Below, piece by piece: positions 1-8,223 of a stretch of DNA of 36,817 bases. How positions within the stretch are numbered: position 1 is the first letter of the stretch; each line of letters starts with the position of its first letter. Origin of the DNA: a bacterium (GTDB lineage Bacteria; Vulcanimicrobiota; Vulcanimicrobiia; Vulcanimicrobiales; Vulcanimicrobiaceae); the NCBI GenBank assembly GCA_021786705.1, contig JAJYMV010000147.1, positions 1-36,817 on the forward strand. Reading direction: 5' to 3'. Below the pieces are notes generated by a model. It was given only the letters and a program-made list of their open reading frames with translations, had not been told where the DNA came from and ran no database searches. The position numbers and the translations under genes were made by a program.

Positions 1-125
1 TAGCCGCCTCGAGCGCCTCGAGCGAGCCTACCTCAGCTAAGCACGCGGCTCCCCAGAGGGGAGATCTTTGCTTTGCTAAGGACCGGACATCTCTGCTTTG
101 CTCCTACACAGAGCTATCCTCGCGC

Positions 126-154
126 TTGCATGGCGCCCGCGCCCGTGCTATCCT
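126..154 (+). promoter_or_regulatory. Candidate sigma70-type promoter upstream of infC leader (TTGCAT-17-TATCCT)
   Basis: TTGCAT at 126-131, 17-nt spacer, TATCCT at 149-154; followed by a structured leader and infC. Weak consensus match. Confidence 0.3.
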
Positions 155-256
155 CTCCAAGCCGAAGCAGCACTCCCGGAAGGGAGCGCTCACCGGATGC
201 CTGTGGGCGATCCGGTCTTCACGAGAGGGAACCGACGGTAGGTTCCGTTGATGTGA

Positions 257-286
257 GGTCGCTCCGGCGGCCTTTCTTCGTTTTTT
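257..286 (+). terminator. Candidate leader terminator/attenuator upstream of infC
   Basis: Stem GGTCGC(257-262)/GCGGCC(267-272) with TCCG loop and one G-U pair, then TTTCTTCGTTTTTT; lies 17 nt before the infC start. Further hairpins upstream: ACCGGAT(192-198)/ATCCGGT(210-216) and GGAACC(228-233)/GGTTCC(241-246). Confidence 0.55.
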
Positions 287-303
287 CGACTAGGAGTATC
301 GCC

Positions 304-999
304 ATAGCACGACCGCTACGCGTCAACGAACAAATCCGCATTCGATCGGTCCGCGTCATCGATGACAACGGCGAGCAGCTCGGCGTCATGCCGACTGAGG
401 AAGCGCTCTCGCGAGCGCGCACCGCAGGGCTCGATCTTATCGAGATTTCGCCAAACGCGCAGCCTCCGGTCTGCAAGATCGGCGATTTCGGACGGCTCAA
501 ATACGAACAAGCGAAAAAGGATAAGGACGCCCGTAAAAAGCAGCGTCACGTCGATCTACGCGAAGTGAAGCTGCGCCCCAAAATCGAGCAACACGATTAC
601 GAGACCAAGGCCCGCATGGCCGAACGCCTCTTGCTCGATGGAAGCAAAATTAAAGTAACGATTATGTTCCGTGGCCGGGAAATTACGTATCAGGGTTTCG
701 GAAAGCGTTTGCTCGATCGCATGGTGGAGGATATGATGCCTCTCGCGCTTCTCGAACGCGAACCCAAACTCGAAGGCCGAAATATGTTTATGATTTTAGC
801 GCCGCGCGCGACGCCGACGGGACCGCCGAAGTACTCCTCGATGAAGGAGCACGAACGCGCCCAACCGCCTGCACCGACTGCGAACGCTGAGCAACCCAAG
901 GAGTCTACCGATCATGCCAAAGATTCGAACCCACCGCGGAACGGCGAAGCGAGTAAAGATAACCGGGACCGGGAAAGTGATGCACCGACACCAGTTTAG
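304..999 (+). CDS. infC: Translation initiation factor IF-3, apparent AUA start and C-terminal extension
   Basis: Protein RVNEQIRIRSVRVIDDNGEQLGVMPTEEAL...PPVCKIGDFGRLKYEQ is IF3. AGGAG at 292-296 is 7 nt before ATA at 304; no ATG lies near the conserved N-terminus. The tracked ORF start at 73 is too far upstream. Confidence 0.93.
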   Translation: MARPLRVNEQIRIRSVRVIDDNGEQLGVMPTEEALSRARTAGLDLIEISPNAQPPVCKIGDFGRLKYEQAKKDKDARKKQRHVDLREVKLRPKIEQHDYETKARMAERLLLDGSKIKVTIMFRGREITYQGFGKRLLDRMVEDMMPLALLEREPKLEGRNMFMILAPRATPTGPPKYSSMKEHERAQPPAPTANAEQPKESTDHAKDSNPPRNGEASKDNRDRESDAPTPV

Positions 1000-1120
1000 C
1001 GGTTGCGGGCACATCCTTTCGAAGAAAACGCGTAAGCGCAAACGTAACTTCCGCAAGGATCAACCGACGTTTAAGGGCGATCTCAAGCGCCTAGCGCCGA
1101 CGATCCCGTATTTGGTGTAA
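914..1120 (+). CDS. rpmI: 50S ribosomal protein L35
   Basis: MPKIRTHRGTAKRVKITGTGKVMHRH... typical L35; AAGGAG SD 10 nt upstream. Confidence 0.95.
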   Translation: MPKIRTHRGTAKRVKITGTGKVMHRHQFSGCGHILSKKTRKRKRNFRKDQPTFKGDLKRLAPTIPYLV

Positions 1121-1135
1121 GGAGGCTCTTCACAG

Positions 1136-1495
1136 ATGGCACGCATTAAACGCGGCGTTCACGGCCTCAAACATCGCCGCAAGGTCATGAAGCTCGTCAA
1201 GGGCTTCCGCGCCGCGCGTCGTCGCAACTATCGCGTTGCGAACGAAGCGCTGCTCCACTCCCTTGCCTACGCGTTCCGCGATCGTCGCGTCCGCAAACGC
1301 GATTTTCGTTCGCTCTGGATCAGCCGTATCAACGCGGCGGCCCGGCGCGAAGGCATGAGCTATTCGATGCTGATGAACGGCTTGAAAAAGTCGGGCGTCG
1401 CGCTCAATCGGAAAGCGCTCGCCGATCTCGCCGTGAACGACAGCGCGGCCTTCGGCTCGCTACTCGCGGTCGCGAAGAAAGCGGTCAGCGCCTAG
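1136..1495 (+). CDS. rplT: 50S ribosomal protein L20
   Basis: MARIKRGVHGLKHRRKVMKLVKGFRAARRRNYRVANEALLHSLAYAFRDRR... typical L20; directly follows rpmI. Confidence 0.97.
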   Translation: MARIKRGVHGLKHRRKVMKLVKGFRAARRRNYRVANEALLHSLAYAFRDRRVRKRDFRSLWISRINAAARREGMSYSMLMNGLKKSGVALNRKALADLAVNDSAAFGSLLAVAKKAVSA

Positions 1496-1517
1496 GCCTC
1501 GACCAGCGTTCCCTCGG

Positions 1518-1551
1518 GCCCCACCCGCAGGCTCTGCAGGTGGGGCTTTTT
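1518..1551 (+). terminator. Rho-independent terminator of infC-rpmI-rplT
   Basis: GCCCCACC...GGTGGGGC stem with inner GCAG/CTGC helix, then CTTTTT; 22 nt after rplT stop. Confidence 0.92.
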
Positions 1552-1601
1552 CTATCCCTAAAGCAGCTCCGCAGTACGCGCTCGCTTTTGAGGAGGTTTC
1601 C

Positions 1602-2321
1602 GTGCACCACGAACTCGCTCGCACCGATCGTCGATCCTTTCTCGCACGGAGCGGGCTTGGAATCGCCGCCGGCGCGCTCGCGCTTCCCACAGTCGCCGGC
1701 ATCGCCGACGCGGCGGGCGCCGCACCACCGCCGATGGCCGCCGATGCGAAGGCCGGCCTCGAACGGCTGATGGCAGGCAACGCCCGCTTCGTCGCGGGGC
1801 ACCCCATCTGCCCGCCGCTTACCCAGCGTCGCGCCGCGCTCGCGCACGGTCAGAGCCCGTACGCGATCGTGCTCTCGTGCTCCGATTCTCGCGTTCCGGT
1901 CGAAACGGTCTTCGACGAAGAACCCGGTAATATTTTCGGCGTTCGCATCGCGGGAAATTTCCTCGACGATAACGGCATCGGCTCGATTGAATATTCGGTC
2001 GCCGTCCTCAAATCGACGCTGATCGTGGTGATGGGACACTCGGAGTGCGGTGCGGTGAAAGCGGCGCTCGAGAACGTCAAGAGCGGTGCGATGCCGCCCG
2101 GGCACATCGCGGGGCTCGTCCGCGCGATCGAACCCGCCGCGAAGGCGAGCAAAGGGCGCCCCGGCGACTGGTTGCACAATGCCATCGTACAGAACGTGCG
2201 CGAGAATGTCGCCGCATTACCGCACCGCTCGGCGATCGTCGCAGAGGCCGTACGCGCTGGAAAACTCCGCGTCGTCGGCGCGCTCTACGATCTCGCGAGC
2301 GGAAAGGTCTCGCTGCTGTAA
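1602..2321 (+). CDS. Beta-class carbonic anhydrase with twin-arginine signal
   Basis: GTG start with GAGGAGG SD; N-terminal DRRSFLARSGLGIAAGALALP Tat-like signal; CSDSRVP and GHSECGAVKAA zinc-site motifs. Confidence 0.92.
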   Translation: MHHELARTDRRSFLARSGLGIAAGALALPTVAGIADAAGAAPPPMAADAKAGLERLMAGNARFVAGHPICPPLTQRRAALAHGQSPYAIVLSCSDSRVPVETVFDEEPGNIFGVRIAGNFLDDNGIGSIEYSVAVLKSTLIVVMGHSECGAVKAALENVKSGAMPPGHIAGLVRAIEPAAKASKGRPGDWLHNAIVQNVRENVAALPHRSAIVAEAVRAGKLRVVGALYDLASGKVSLL

Positions 2322-2322
2322 T

Positions 2323-2889
2323 TTAGCGACGTGCGAGCATCGTCAACGCAAGCAGCGTCTTCGCGTCGGCGATCTCGCCGCGTTCGAACATCGCCATCGC
2401 CTCGTCGAGCGAGACGGAACGCGCCTCGATGCGCTCGTCCTCGTCGAGCGACTGCGCGCCCGGCGTGAGATCGCGCGCGAGAACGAGGTGCAGCACCTCG
2501 TCGCAAAAGCCCGGCGTCATCGCGACCGATGCGAGCAGCTCGACGCGCGCGGCGCGATAGCCGGTCTCCTCGGCGAGTTCGCGCAACGCTCCTTCGAGCG
2601 GGCTCTCGCCCGACTCGCATTTTCCCGCCGGAATCTCCCACATCGTCGCACGCAACGGGTGGCGATATTGCCGCACCAACAACACCTCGCGCTCGCCGAG
2701 CATCGCCGCGATCGCGACCGATCCGGGGTGCTCCACCACATCGCATGCAAAGCGATGTCCGTCGGCGTAGCGCAGCAGATCGGTGCGCACGCGAAAGACC
2801 GGGCCGCGATAGCGCTCCTCGCTCGTTTCGACGACCGGGCTCGCGCCGGCACCCTCTTCTGCACTATTTCCCATCGTAGGAGCGAGCAT
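2323..2889 (-). CDS. NUDIX hydrolase (ADP-ribose pyrophosphatase-like)
   Basis: NUDIX box GALRELAEETGYRA preceded by WEIPAGKCESGESPLEG. Start uncertain (2889 or 2874; the tracked ORF extends to 3270). Confidence 0.88.
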   Translation of the reverse strand: MLAPTMGNSAEEGAGASPVVETSEERYRGPVFRVRTDLLRYADGHRFACDVVEHPGSVAIAAMLGEREVLLVRQYRHPLRATMWEIPAGKCESGESPLEGALRELAEETGYRAARVELLASVAMTPGFCDEVLHLVLARDLTPGAQSLDEDERIEARSVSLDEAMAMFERGEIADAKTLLALTMLARR

Positions 2890-2931
2890 TAACGGAATCG
2901 GCGGCGCGGGCCTCGTACTCTCGGCACTATC

Positions 2932-3147
2932 GTGAAACAGAACGCTCCGAACAACTCCTCGATCGGTGTCGAGATCGCATGGCTTCTCGGCTTCCTCGTC
3001 GTCTTCGCCATCGCGCTGCTGCTGCTCAACATCTATCTCGTTCCCCATCATTTCAACGATAAAGTCGCCGACACTGCCGCCGGCGTCATCGCGGCGATTC
3101 TCTACGTCGTGGCGCGCCGCTGGGCGATGCTGCGAGCGAAACGCTAG
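2932..3147 (+). CDS. Small membrane protein of unknown function
   Basis: 71 aa, GTG start, two hydrophobic helices (IAWLLGFLVVFAIALLLLNIYLV, AAGVIAAILYVVA). Confidence 0.6.
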   Translation: MKQNAPNNSSIGVEIAWLLGFLVVFAIALLLLNIYLVPHHFNDKVADTAAGVIAAILYVVARRWAMLRAKR

Positions 3148-3149
3148 GC

Positions 3150-3956
3150 GTGGAGCTCCTCGGCCGCCACAGTGCCGAGCTCCGCTCGCTCGTCGCACTC
3201 GCACGCCCGGAGGGGCGCGCGGAACGGGGGCTCTACCTCGTCGAAGGGACGACGCTGCTGGAAGAAGCACGGCGAAGCGGCGTCGCGCTCGCAGCGATCT
3301 ATGCCACCCAGGAGGCCTACGAGCGCGAGCCGCAACTCGCCGCCGCCCACGCCGAGGGCGTGCCGCTCAAATTGCTCGACGAGCGCTCCGCGCAGCGGCT
3401 CTCCGATCTCGAAAATCCGCCCGGGAGCTTCACCCTGGTCCCGCTGACTCAGGCCGAGCCGGCGGCGATTCTCGCCCGGCGCGGCCTCGCGCTGCTCCTC
3501 GCCGATCTCAACGATCCGGGAAACGCGGGCACCCTTCTGCGCGCAGCCGAGGCCTTCGGCGCCACCGGAGCGCTGCTCGGCGATCTCGGCGTCGATCCGC
3601 ACCATCCAAAACTCGTCCGCGCCGCCATGGGGGCGCATTTCCGCCTCCCGCTCGCCCGCATCTCGCCCCCCGAGCTCGCCGGTCGGCTCGCGGAGCAGCC
3701 CACCCTCACCATCGGCCTGAGCGCCGAGGGCGCGCCGCTCTCCAGCTTTCCGCACCGCGGGGCCCGCCTGCTCGTGGTCGGCAACGAACGGCACGGCCTG
3801 GGGCGCTGGGCCCCGCTCTGCCGCGAGCTCGCCGCGATCCCCATGCCGGGGCGCGCCGAGAGCCTCAACGCCGGGGTCGCCGGGGCGATCGCCCTCTACG
3901 AGCTGGGGGCGGCAGGAGAAGGGCGGGGGCTCGCGGGGGGCTTGTCAAGAGAGTAG
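3150..3956 (+). CDS. TrmH/SpoU-family RNA 2'-O-methyltransferase
   Basis: LADLNDPGNAGTLLRAAEAFGATGALL, LLVVGNERHGL and IPMPGRAESLNAGVAGAIALYE are SPOUT motifs. Confidence 0.9.
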   Translation: MELLGRHSAELRSLVALARPEGRAERGLYLVEGTTLLEEARRSGVALAAIYATQEAYEREPQLAAAHAEGVPLKLLDERSAQRLSDLENPPGSFTLVPLTQAEPAAILARRGLALLLADLNDPGNAGTLLRAAEAFGATGALLGDLGVDPHHPKLVRAAMGAHFRLPLARISPPELAGRLAEQPTLTIGLSAEGAPLSSFPHRGARLLVVGNERHGLGRWAPLCRELAAIPMPGRAESLNAGVAGAIALYELGAAGEGRGLAGGLSRE

Positions 3957-4070
3957 TTTCGAAGCAAAAAGTCAAGACTTCCCCAGAGAAAAGTCGCATG
4001 GTATGCTCTGGGAGCCCCATTTAACGGGTCTTTTGTCGGAATGCTTCGTGTAAAGGAGACTCACCGCCTC

Positions 4071-4172
4071 ATGGCTACCTCCGAATTGTTCTGGAAGCTC
4101 TTTGCCAACACCGGATCGATTGGCGCCTACCTCGCATACCGAAAGACACACCCGACTCCGAGCCACGGCTGA
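4071..4172 (+). CDS. YqzL-like microprotein (33 aa), not in the supplied ORF track
   Basis: My translation: MATSELFWKLFANTGSIGAYLAYRKTHPTPSHG*. FWKLFxxTGSIxAYLxYR resembles the YqzL-like family; AAAGGAG at 4052-4058. Confidence 0.8.
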   Translation: MATSELFWKLFANTGSIGAYLAYRKTHPTPSHG

Positions 4173-4201
4173 CGACAGAAAAGCATTAGAAAAGAACGTT
4201 T

Positions 4202-4239
4202 GGCGCCCGGTATGATGAAACGACCGGGTGCCTTTTTTT
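4202..4239 (+). terminator. Rho-independent terminator or attenuator between the YqzL-like ORF and pheS
   Basis: GGCGCCCGGT(4202-4211)/ACCGGGTGCC(4223-4232), 10 bp with one G-U, then TTTTTTT; ends 30 nt before pheS ATG. Confidence 0.9.
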
Positions 4240-4269
4240 GCCCGACGATACCGACGACGATAGGGAGCG

Positions 4270-5304
4270 ATGAGCGCACTCCAACCACAACTCGATGACT
4301 TGGCGCAGCGGCTTCGTGCCGGTGCGGATGCGGCGAACGACATCGCCGCTCTCGAAGAACTCCGCGTACGTTTTCTCGGACGGAACGGCGAAGTCACGCT
4401 CGTCCGCCGCGGGATCGGCGCGCTTCCGCCCGCCGAACGACCCGATGCCGGAAAACTCATCAACGATGCCGTCGCACGGATGGAGGCGCTGCTCGACGAT
4501 GCGAAGGCACGCCTCGCTCGCGGCGCGCTCGACGAAGAACTCCAGCGCCGCATCGACGTCACCTTTCCCGCGCCCGAAGCTTCGCTCGGGTCGATCCATC
4601 CCGTGCGCCGCATCGTCGACGAGATCGCCGACGCATTCGGGCGGCTCGGCTTCGCGACGGTGCTCGGCGATGAAGTCGAACCGAGTTACTACGCCTTCGA
4701 CGCGCTCAATATCCCCGCCGATCATCCCGCGCGCGAGGGCTTCGATTCATTCTTCATCACCCCCGAACTCTTGCTGCGCCCGCATACGTCGCCGATGCAG
4801 ATTCGCACGATGCAGCAACATCGTCCGCCGGTCGCGATCCTCGCCCCCGGGCGCTGTTATCGCCGTGACGCCGTCGACGCGCGTCACCTCTTTCAGTTCC
4901 ATCAAGTCGAAGGGCTCCTCGTTGCCGAAGGCATTCACTTCGGGCATCTCAAGGGCGCGCTCGCGCATCTCTCTCGCTCGCTCTTCGGCCCCGACCAACG
5001 CGTGCGTTTCCGTCCCTCGTTCTTTCCGTTCACCGAACCGAGCGCCGAAGTCGACACCACCTGCCCGAAGTGCAAAGGAAACGGCGAGAGTTGCTCCATG
5101 TGCGGCGGCTCGGGGTGGATCGAGATCGGCGGCGCCGGCATGGTGCATCCGAACGTTTTACGTGAAGTGGGATACGACCCCGCCGTGGTGAGCGGCTGGG
5201 CCCTCGGCGTCGGCGTCGAGCGCATCGCACTCGCTCGCTACGAGATCGACGATATCCGCCGGCTCATCGAATCCGAGACCGAATTTTTGCGTCAGTTACA
5301 ATAG
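4270..5304 (+). CDS. pheS: Phenylalanyl-tRNA synthetase alpha subunit
   Basis: LGSIHPVRRIVDEIADAFGRLGF, FDALNIPADHPARE, LLRPHTSPMQIRTM, GWALGVGVERIALARYEIDDIR motifs. Confidence 0.97.
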   Translation: MSALQPQLDDLAQRLRAGADAANDIAALEELRVRFLGRNGEVTLVRRGIGALPPAERPDAGKLINDAVARMEALLDDAKARLARGALDEELQRRIDVTFPAPEASLGSIHPVRRIVDEIADAFGRLGFATVLGDEVEPSYYAFDALNIPADHPAREGFDSFFITPELLLRPHTSPMQIRTMQQHRPPVAILAPGRCYRRDAVDARHLFQFHQVEGLLVAEGIHFGHLKGALAHLSRSLFGPDQRVRFRPSFFPFTEPSAEVDTTCPKCKGNGESCSMCGGSGWIEIGGAGMVHPNVLREVGYDPAVVSGWALGVGVERIALARYEIDDIRRLIESETEFLRQLQ

Positions 5305-5319
5305 GGATTTCGAAACGAT

Positions 5320-7683
5320 ATGCGTCTTCCGCTCGCCTGGCTCCGCACCTACGTCGATCTCCCCGACGACGTCGATGCGATCGCCGATAAACTCTCGATG
5401 CTCGGCTTCCCCGTCGAAAGTATCGAACGCAAACCGACCATCACCGGAGTCGTCGTCGGCCGGATAACCGCGATCGAAAAGCACCCGAATGCCGATCGTC
5501 TGCAGGTTTGCACGATCGATATCGGTGCGGCAAAGACGCTGACCATTGCGACCGCCGCCACCAACGTCGCCGCGGGGCAGTGGATTCCGGTCGCGCAGAT
5601 CGGCGCGATTCTTCCGCACGTCACCATCGCACCGCGCAAGATGCGCGGCGTGGAATCCGAGGGCATGCTCTGCTCCGCCGAGGAGCTCGCGCTGCCTGCG
5701 GAATGGTTCGAAGACGGCATCATGCAGCTCGACGAGAGCCTGCCGCTCGGTAGCGACGTCGTCGCCGCCTTCGGCCTCTGCGAACCGATTCTCGAGGTCG
5801 AAATCACCTCGAACCGCGCCGATGCAATGTCGGTCCTCGGCATCGCGCGCGAACTCGCCGCCGCCTACGGCACCGCGCTGCGCGCACCCTCGTTCGAGAA
5901 TCCGGCGAGCCTCCCCTCACCCACCGAACGCGCACCGCGGATCGAGCTTCGTTCGAACGATTGCACGCGCTTCGTCGCGCAACGCGTCGAGGGCGTTCGC
6001 GTCGCGCCTGCGCCGAGCGCGATTCGCATCCGGCTCGCACAGGCCGGGCAGCGCCCGATCGACGCACTCGTCGATATCTCCAATTACGTCATGCTCGAAA
6101 TCGGGCAGCCGCTGCATTTTTACGACGCGGACGCGATCCCGAACGCGCACCTCATCGTGCGCGATGCCGCACCCGGCGAACGACTGACGACGATCGACGA
6201 ACGCGAACTCGAACTCGACGAACGCGCGCTCGTCATCGCCGACGAAAACGCCGCGCAAGGGCTCGCGGGCATTAAAGGCGGCAGCGCGAGCGAGGTGCGC
6301 GCGAGCACGACCGCACTCTTGATCGAAGGCGCCACCTTCGTCGGCGCGCGCATCCGGCGCACGAGCGCGCGCTTCGCGTTGCGCACCGAGGCATCGTCGC
6401 GCCACGAGCGGACGCTTCCGCCCGCACTCGCCGACGCCGGCGTCGCACGCGCGGCACAGCTCCTCGCTTCGCTCGGCGCGCAGCTCTTCGCACCGGTCGT
6501 CGCGGGCGGCGAGATCGCGCCGACTCCGCAGATCGCGCTTGCGTCGCACGAACTCCGCCGACTGCTCGGCATCGCGGCCTCCCCCGATTCCATCGCCTTT
6601 CATTTGCGCGCGCTCGGTTGCGAGGTCGCCGTCGACGGCGAGCTGCTCTCCGTGCGCCCGCCGTGGTGGCGCCGGGACCTGACACAAAGCGTCGATCTCA
6701 TCGAAGAGTACGCTCGTCTGGAGGGCTACGACCGCATTCCCGAGTCCTTGCCCAGCGTTCCGGCGACCGAGGTTTCGAGCGCGCGCTATCGGCGCGAGCG
6801 CGAGGCCGCGTTCTTGCTCGAGGCACTCGGCTATCGCGAGGTGCTCACCTACTCGCTCGTCGGCGAATCGCTGCTCGGAACGCTCGCGCGCGGCGGACTC
6901 GATGAGCGTGCGCGCAGCGTCGAGGTTGCGAACCCGCTCTCCGAAGAGCAACGGTACTTGCGCGCGTCGCTCGAAGCGGGGCTTCTCGCCTATCTCGCGC
7001 GGCGCGACGAACGCGCGGCGATCTTCGAGATCGGCCACGCATTCGCGCGCGACGAACGGAGCGTGCTCGAAACGCCGACGATCGCATTCGCACGCGCGAC
7101 CGATCCCGTGGAGCAGCCCGAGTGGCGCGAGGAAGGCTTCGCGCGCGTGAAAAGTGACGCGATCGCGCTGCTCTCGCGCCTGACCGGGGCGGCGGTGACG
7201 GTCGCGAGCGGCGAGCATCGCTTCCTCCACCCCGGCATCTGCGCGCTGCTTTCCATCGGTGGGCGCGAGCTCGGCGTCGTCGGGCGCCTGCATCCCTATC
7301 TCGCGCAGAGTTTCGCCCTCGAACGCCCCGTCTATCTCGCGGCGCTCGCGTTCGACGCGATTCCCGAGTACGTCGCACCCACGTACGCACCGCCCTCGAA
7401 ATTCCCGGCGACCTATCGCGACCTCGCGCTCGTCCTCGCCCCCGAGATCGAAGCGGCCGCCGTCGAACGCGTCGCTCGCGCGGCGGTCGGCGCGACCTGC
7501 GTCGGCGTTCGCGTTTTCGACGAGTATCGCGGAGCGCAGGTCGGCGCCGGCAAGAAAAGCCTTGCGGTACGAATTACCATGCAGAGCCCATCCGAAACGC
7601 TCACCGACACCGCCGTCGACGAACGCATCGACGCGGCGATCGCACGTTTGCACGACGAACTTGGAGCGACCGTCCGCCGGTGA
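5320..7683 (+). CDS. pheT: Phenylalanyl-tRNA synthetase beta subunit
   Basis: MRLPLAWLRTYVDLPDDVDAIADKLSMLGFPVE...; VGRITAIEKHPNADRLQVCTIDIG; C-terminal anticodon-binding region. Confidence 0.97.
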   Translation: MRLPLAWLRTYVDLPDDVDAIADKLSMLGFPVESIERKPTITGVVVGRITAIEKHPNADRLQVCTIDIGAAKTLTIATAATNVAAGQWIPVAQIGAILPHVTIAPRKMRGVESEGMLCSAEELALPAEWFEDGIMQLDESLPLGSDVVAAFGLCEPILEVEITSNRADAMSVLGIARELAAAYGTALRAPSFENPASLPSPTERAPRIELRSNDCTRFVAQRVEGVRVAPAPSAIRIRLAQAGQRPIDALVDISNYVMLEIGQPLHFYDADAIPNAHLIVRDAAPGERLTTIDERELELDERALVIADENAAQGLAGIKGGSASEVRASTTALLIEGATFVGARIRRTSARFALRTEASSRHERTLPPALADAGVARAAQLLASLGAQLFAPVVAGGEIAPTPQIALASHELRRLLGIAASPDSIAFHLRALGCEVAVDGELLSVRPPWWRRDLTQSVDLIEEYARLEGYDRIPESLPSVPATEVSSARYRREREAAFLLEALGYREVLTYSLVGESLLGTLARGGLDERARSVEVANPLSEEQRYLRASLEAGLLAYLARRDERAAIFEIGHAFARDERSVLETPTIAFARATDPVEQPEWREEGFARVKSDAIALLSRLTGAAVTVASGEHRFLHPGICALLSIGGRELGVVGRLHPYLAQSFALERPVYLAALAFDAIPEYVAPTYAPPSKFPATYRDLALVLAPEIEAAAVERVARAAVGATCVGVRVFDEYRGAQVGAGKKSLAVRITMQSPSETLTDTAVDERIDAAIARLHDELGATVRR

Positions 7684-8216
7684 GCTTCTCCTGGCCGGAT
7701 ATCGTTATCGGCGCGATTCTCATCATCGCGGCCTTTCGCGGGTGGCGGCGCGGCCTCATCGGCGAACTCGCCGGAGCGATCGCACTCTTCGCCGGGTTAC
7801 TCGCACCGTGGTACTACAACGGCTCCGCCGATACGGCGATCGAAAACCTCACGCACGTCGGCCCGGGATCGGCGCACGTGATCGGCATGTTCCTCACCGG
7901 CGTCGCCGCATATGCCATCGTAATGGCGCTCGCGTGGGCGCTCGACCGGGTCGCAAAACTTCCCGGGCTGGGACTGCTCAACAGTAGTATCGGTGCGCTC
8001 ATTGCTTTAGCGAAAGGCGTCGTCTTTCTCTGGTTGTTGCTCTACGTCGCGCTCTTCTTTCCGCTCTCGCCCGATCTGCGGCGCGATCTCGGCCGCTCGA
8101 GCTTGGCGATGATGCTCGTGCAGCCCGATGCGAAGATCGACGCGGCGTTGCAGGCGCACGAGCCGTGGTTCGCACGACCATTTACCAAATCGCTCTTCAA
8201 CCGTCACCGGCTCTAA
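7680..8216 (+). CDS. CvpA-family membrane protein
   Basis: GTG start overlapping pheT stop by 4 nt; PDIVIGAILIIAAFRGWRRGLIGELAGAIALFAGL is CvpA-like. Confidence 0.8.
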   Translation: MSFSWPDIVIGAILIIAAFRGWRRGLIGELAGAIALFAGLLAPWYYNGSADTAIENLTHVGPGSAHVIGMFLTGVAAYAIVMALAWALDRVAKLPGLGLLNSSIGALIALAKGVVFLWLLLYVALFFPLSPDLRRDLGRSSLAMMLVQPDAKIDAALQAHEPWFARPFTKSLFNRHRL

Positions 8217-8223
8217 GCGCGGT

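Noticed and set aside
1-72. Possible end of an upstream gene or direct repeats (gcctcgagc twice) at the left edge
   Set aside because: Too little sequence to assign a frame or element.
73-303. N-terminal extension of the infC ORF from ATG 73
   Set aside because: No IF3 homology; it would pass through the leader hairpins and the promoter-like region.
5917-7653. 578-aa minus-strand ORF antisense to pheT
   Set aside because: High-GC codon bias leaves the antisense frame open; the product is low-complexity Arg/Ala/Glu-rich with no recognisable domain, and pheT is certain.
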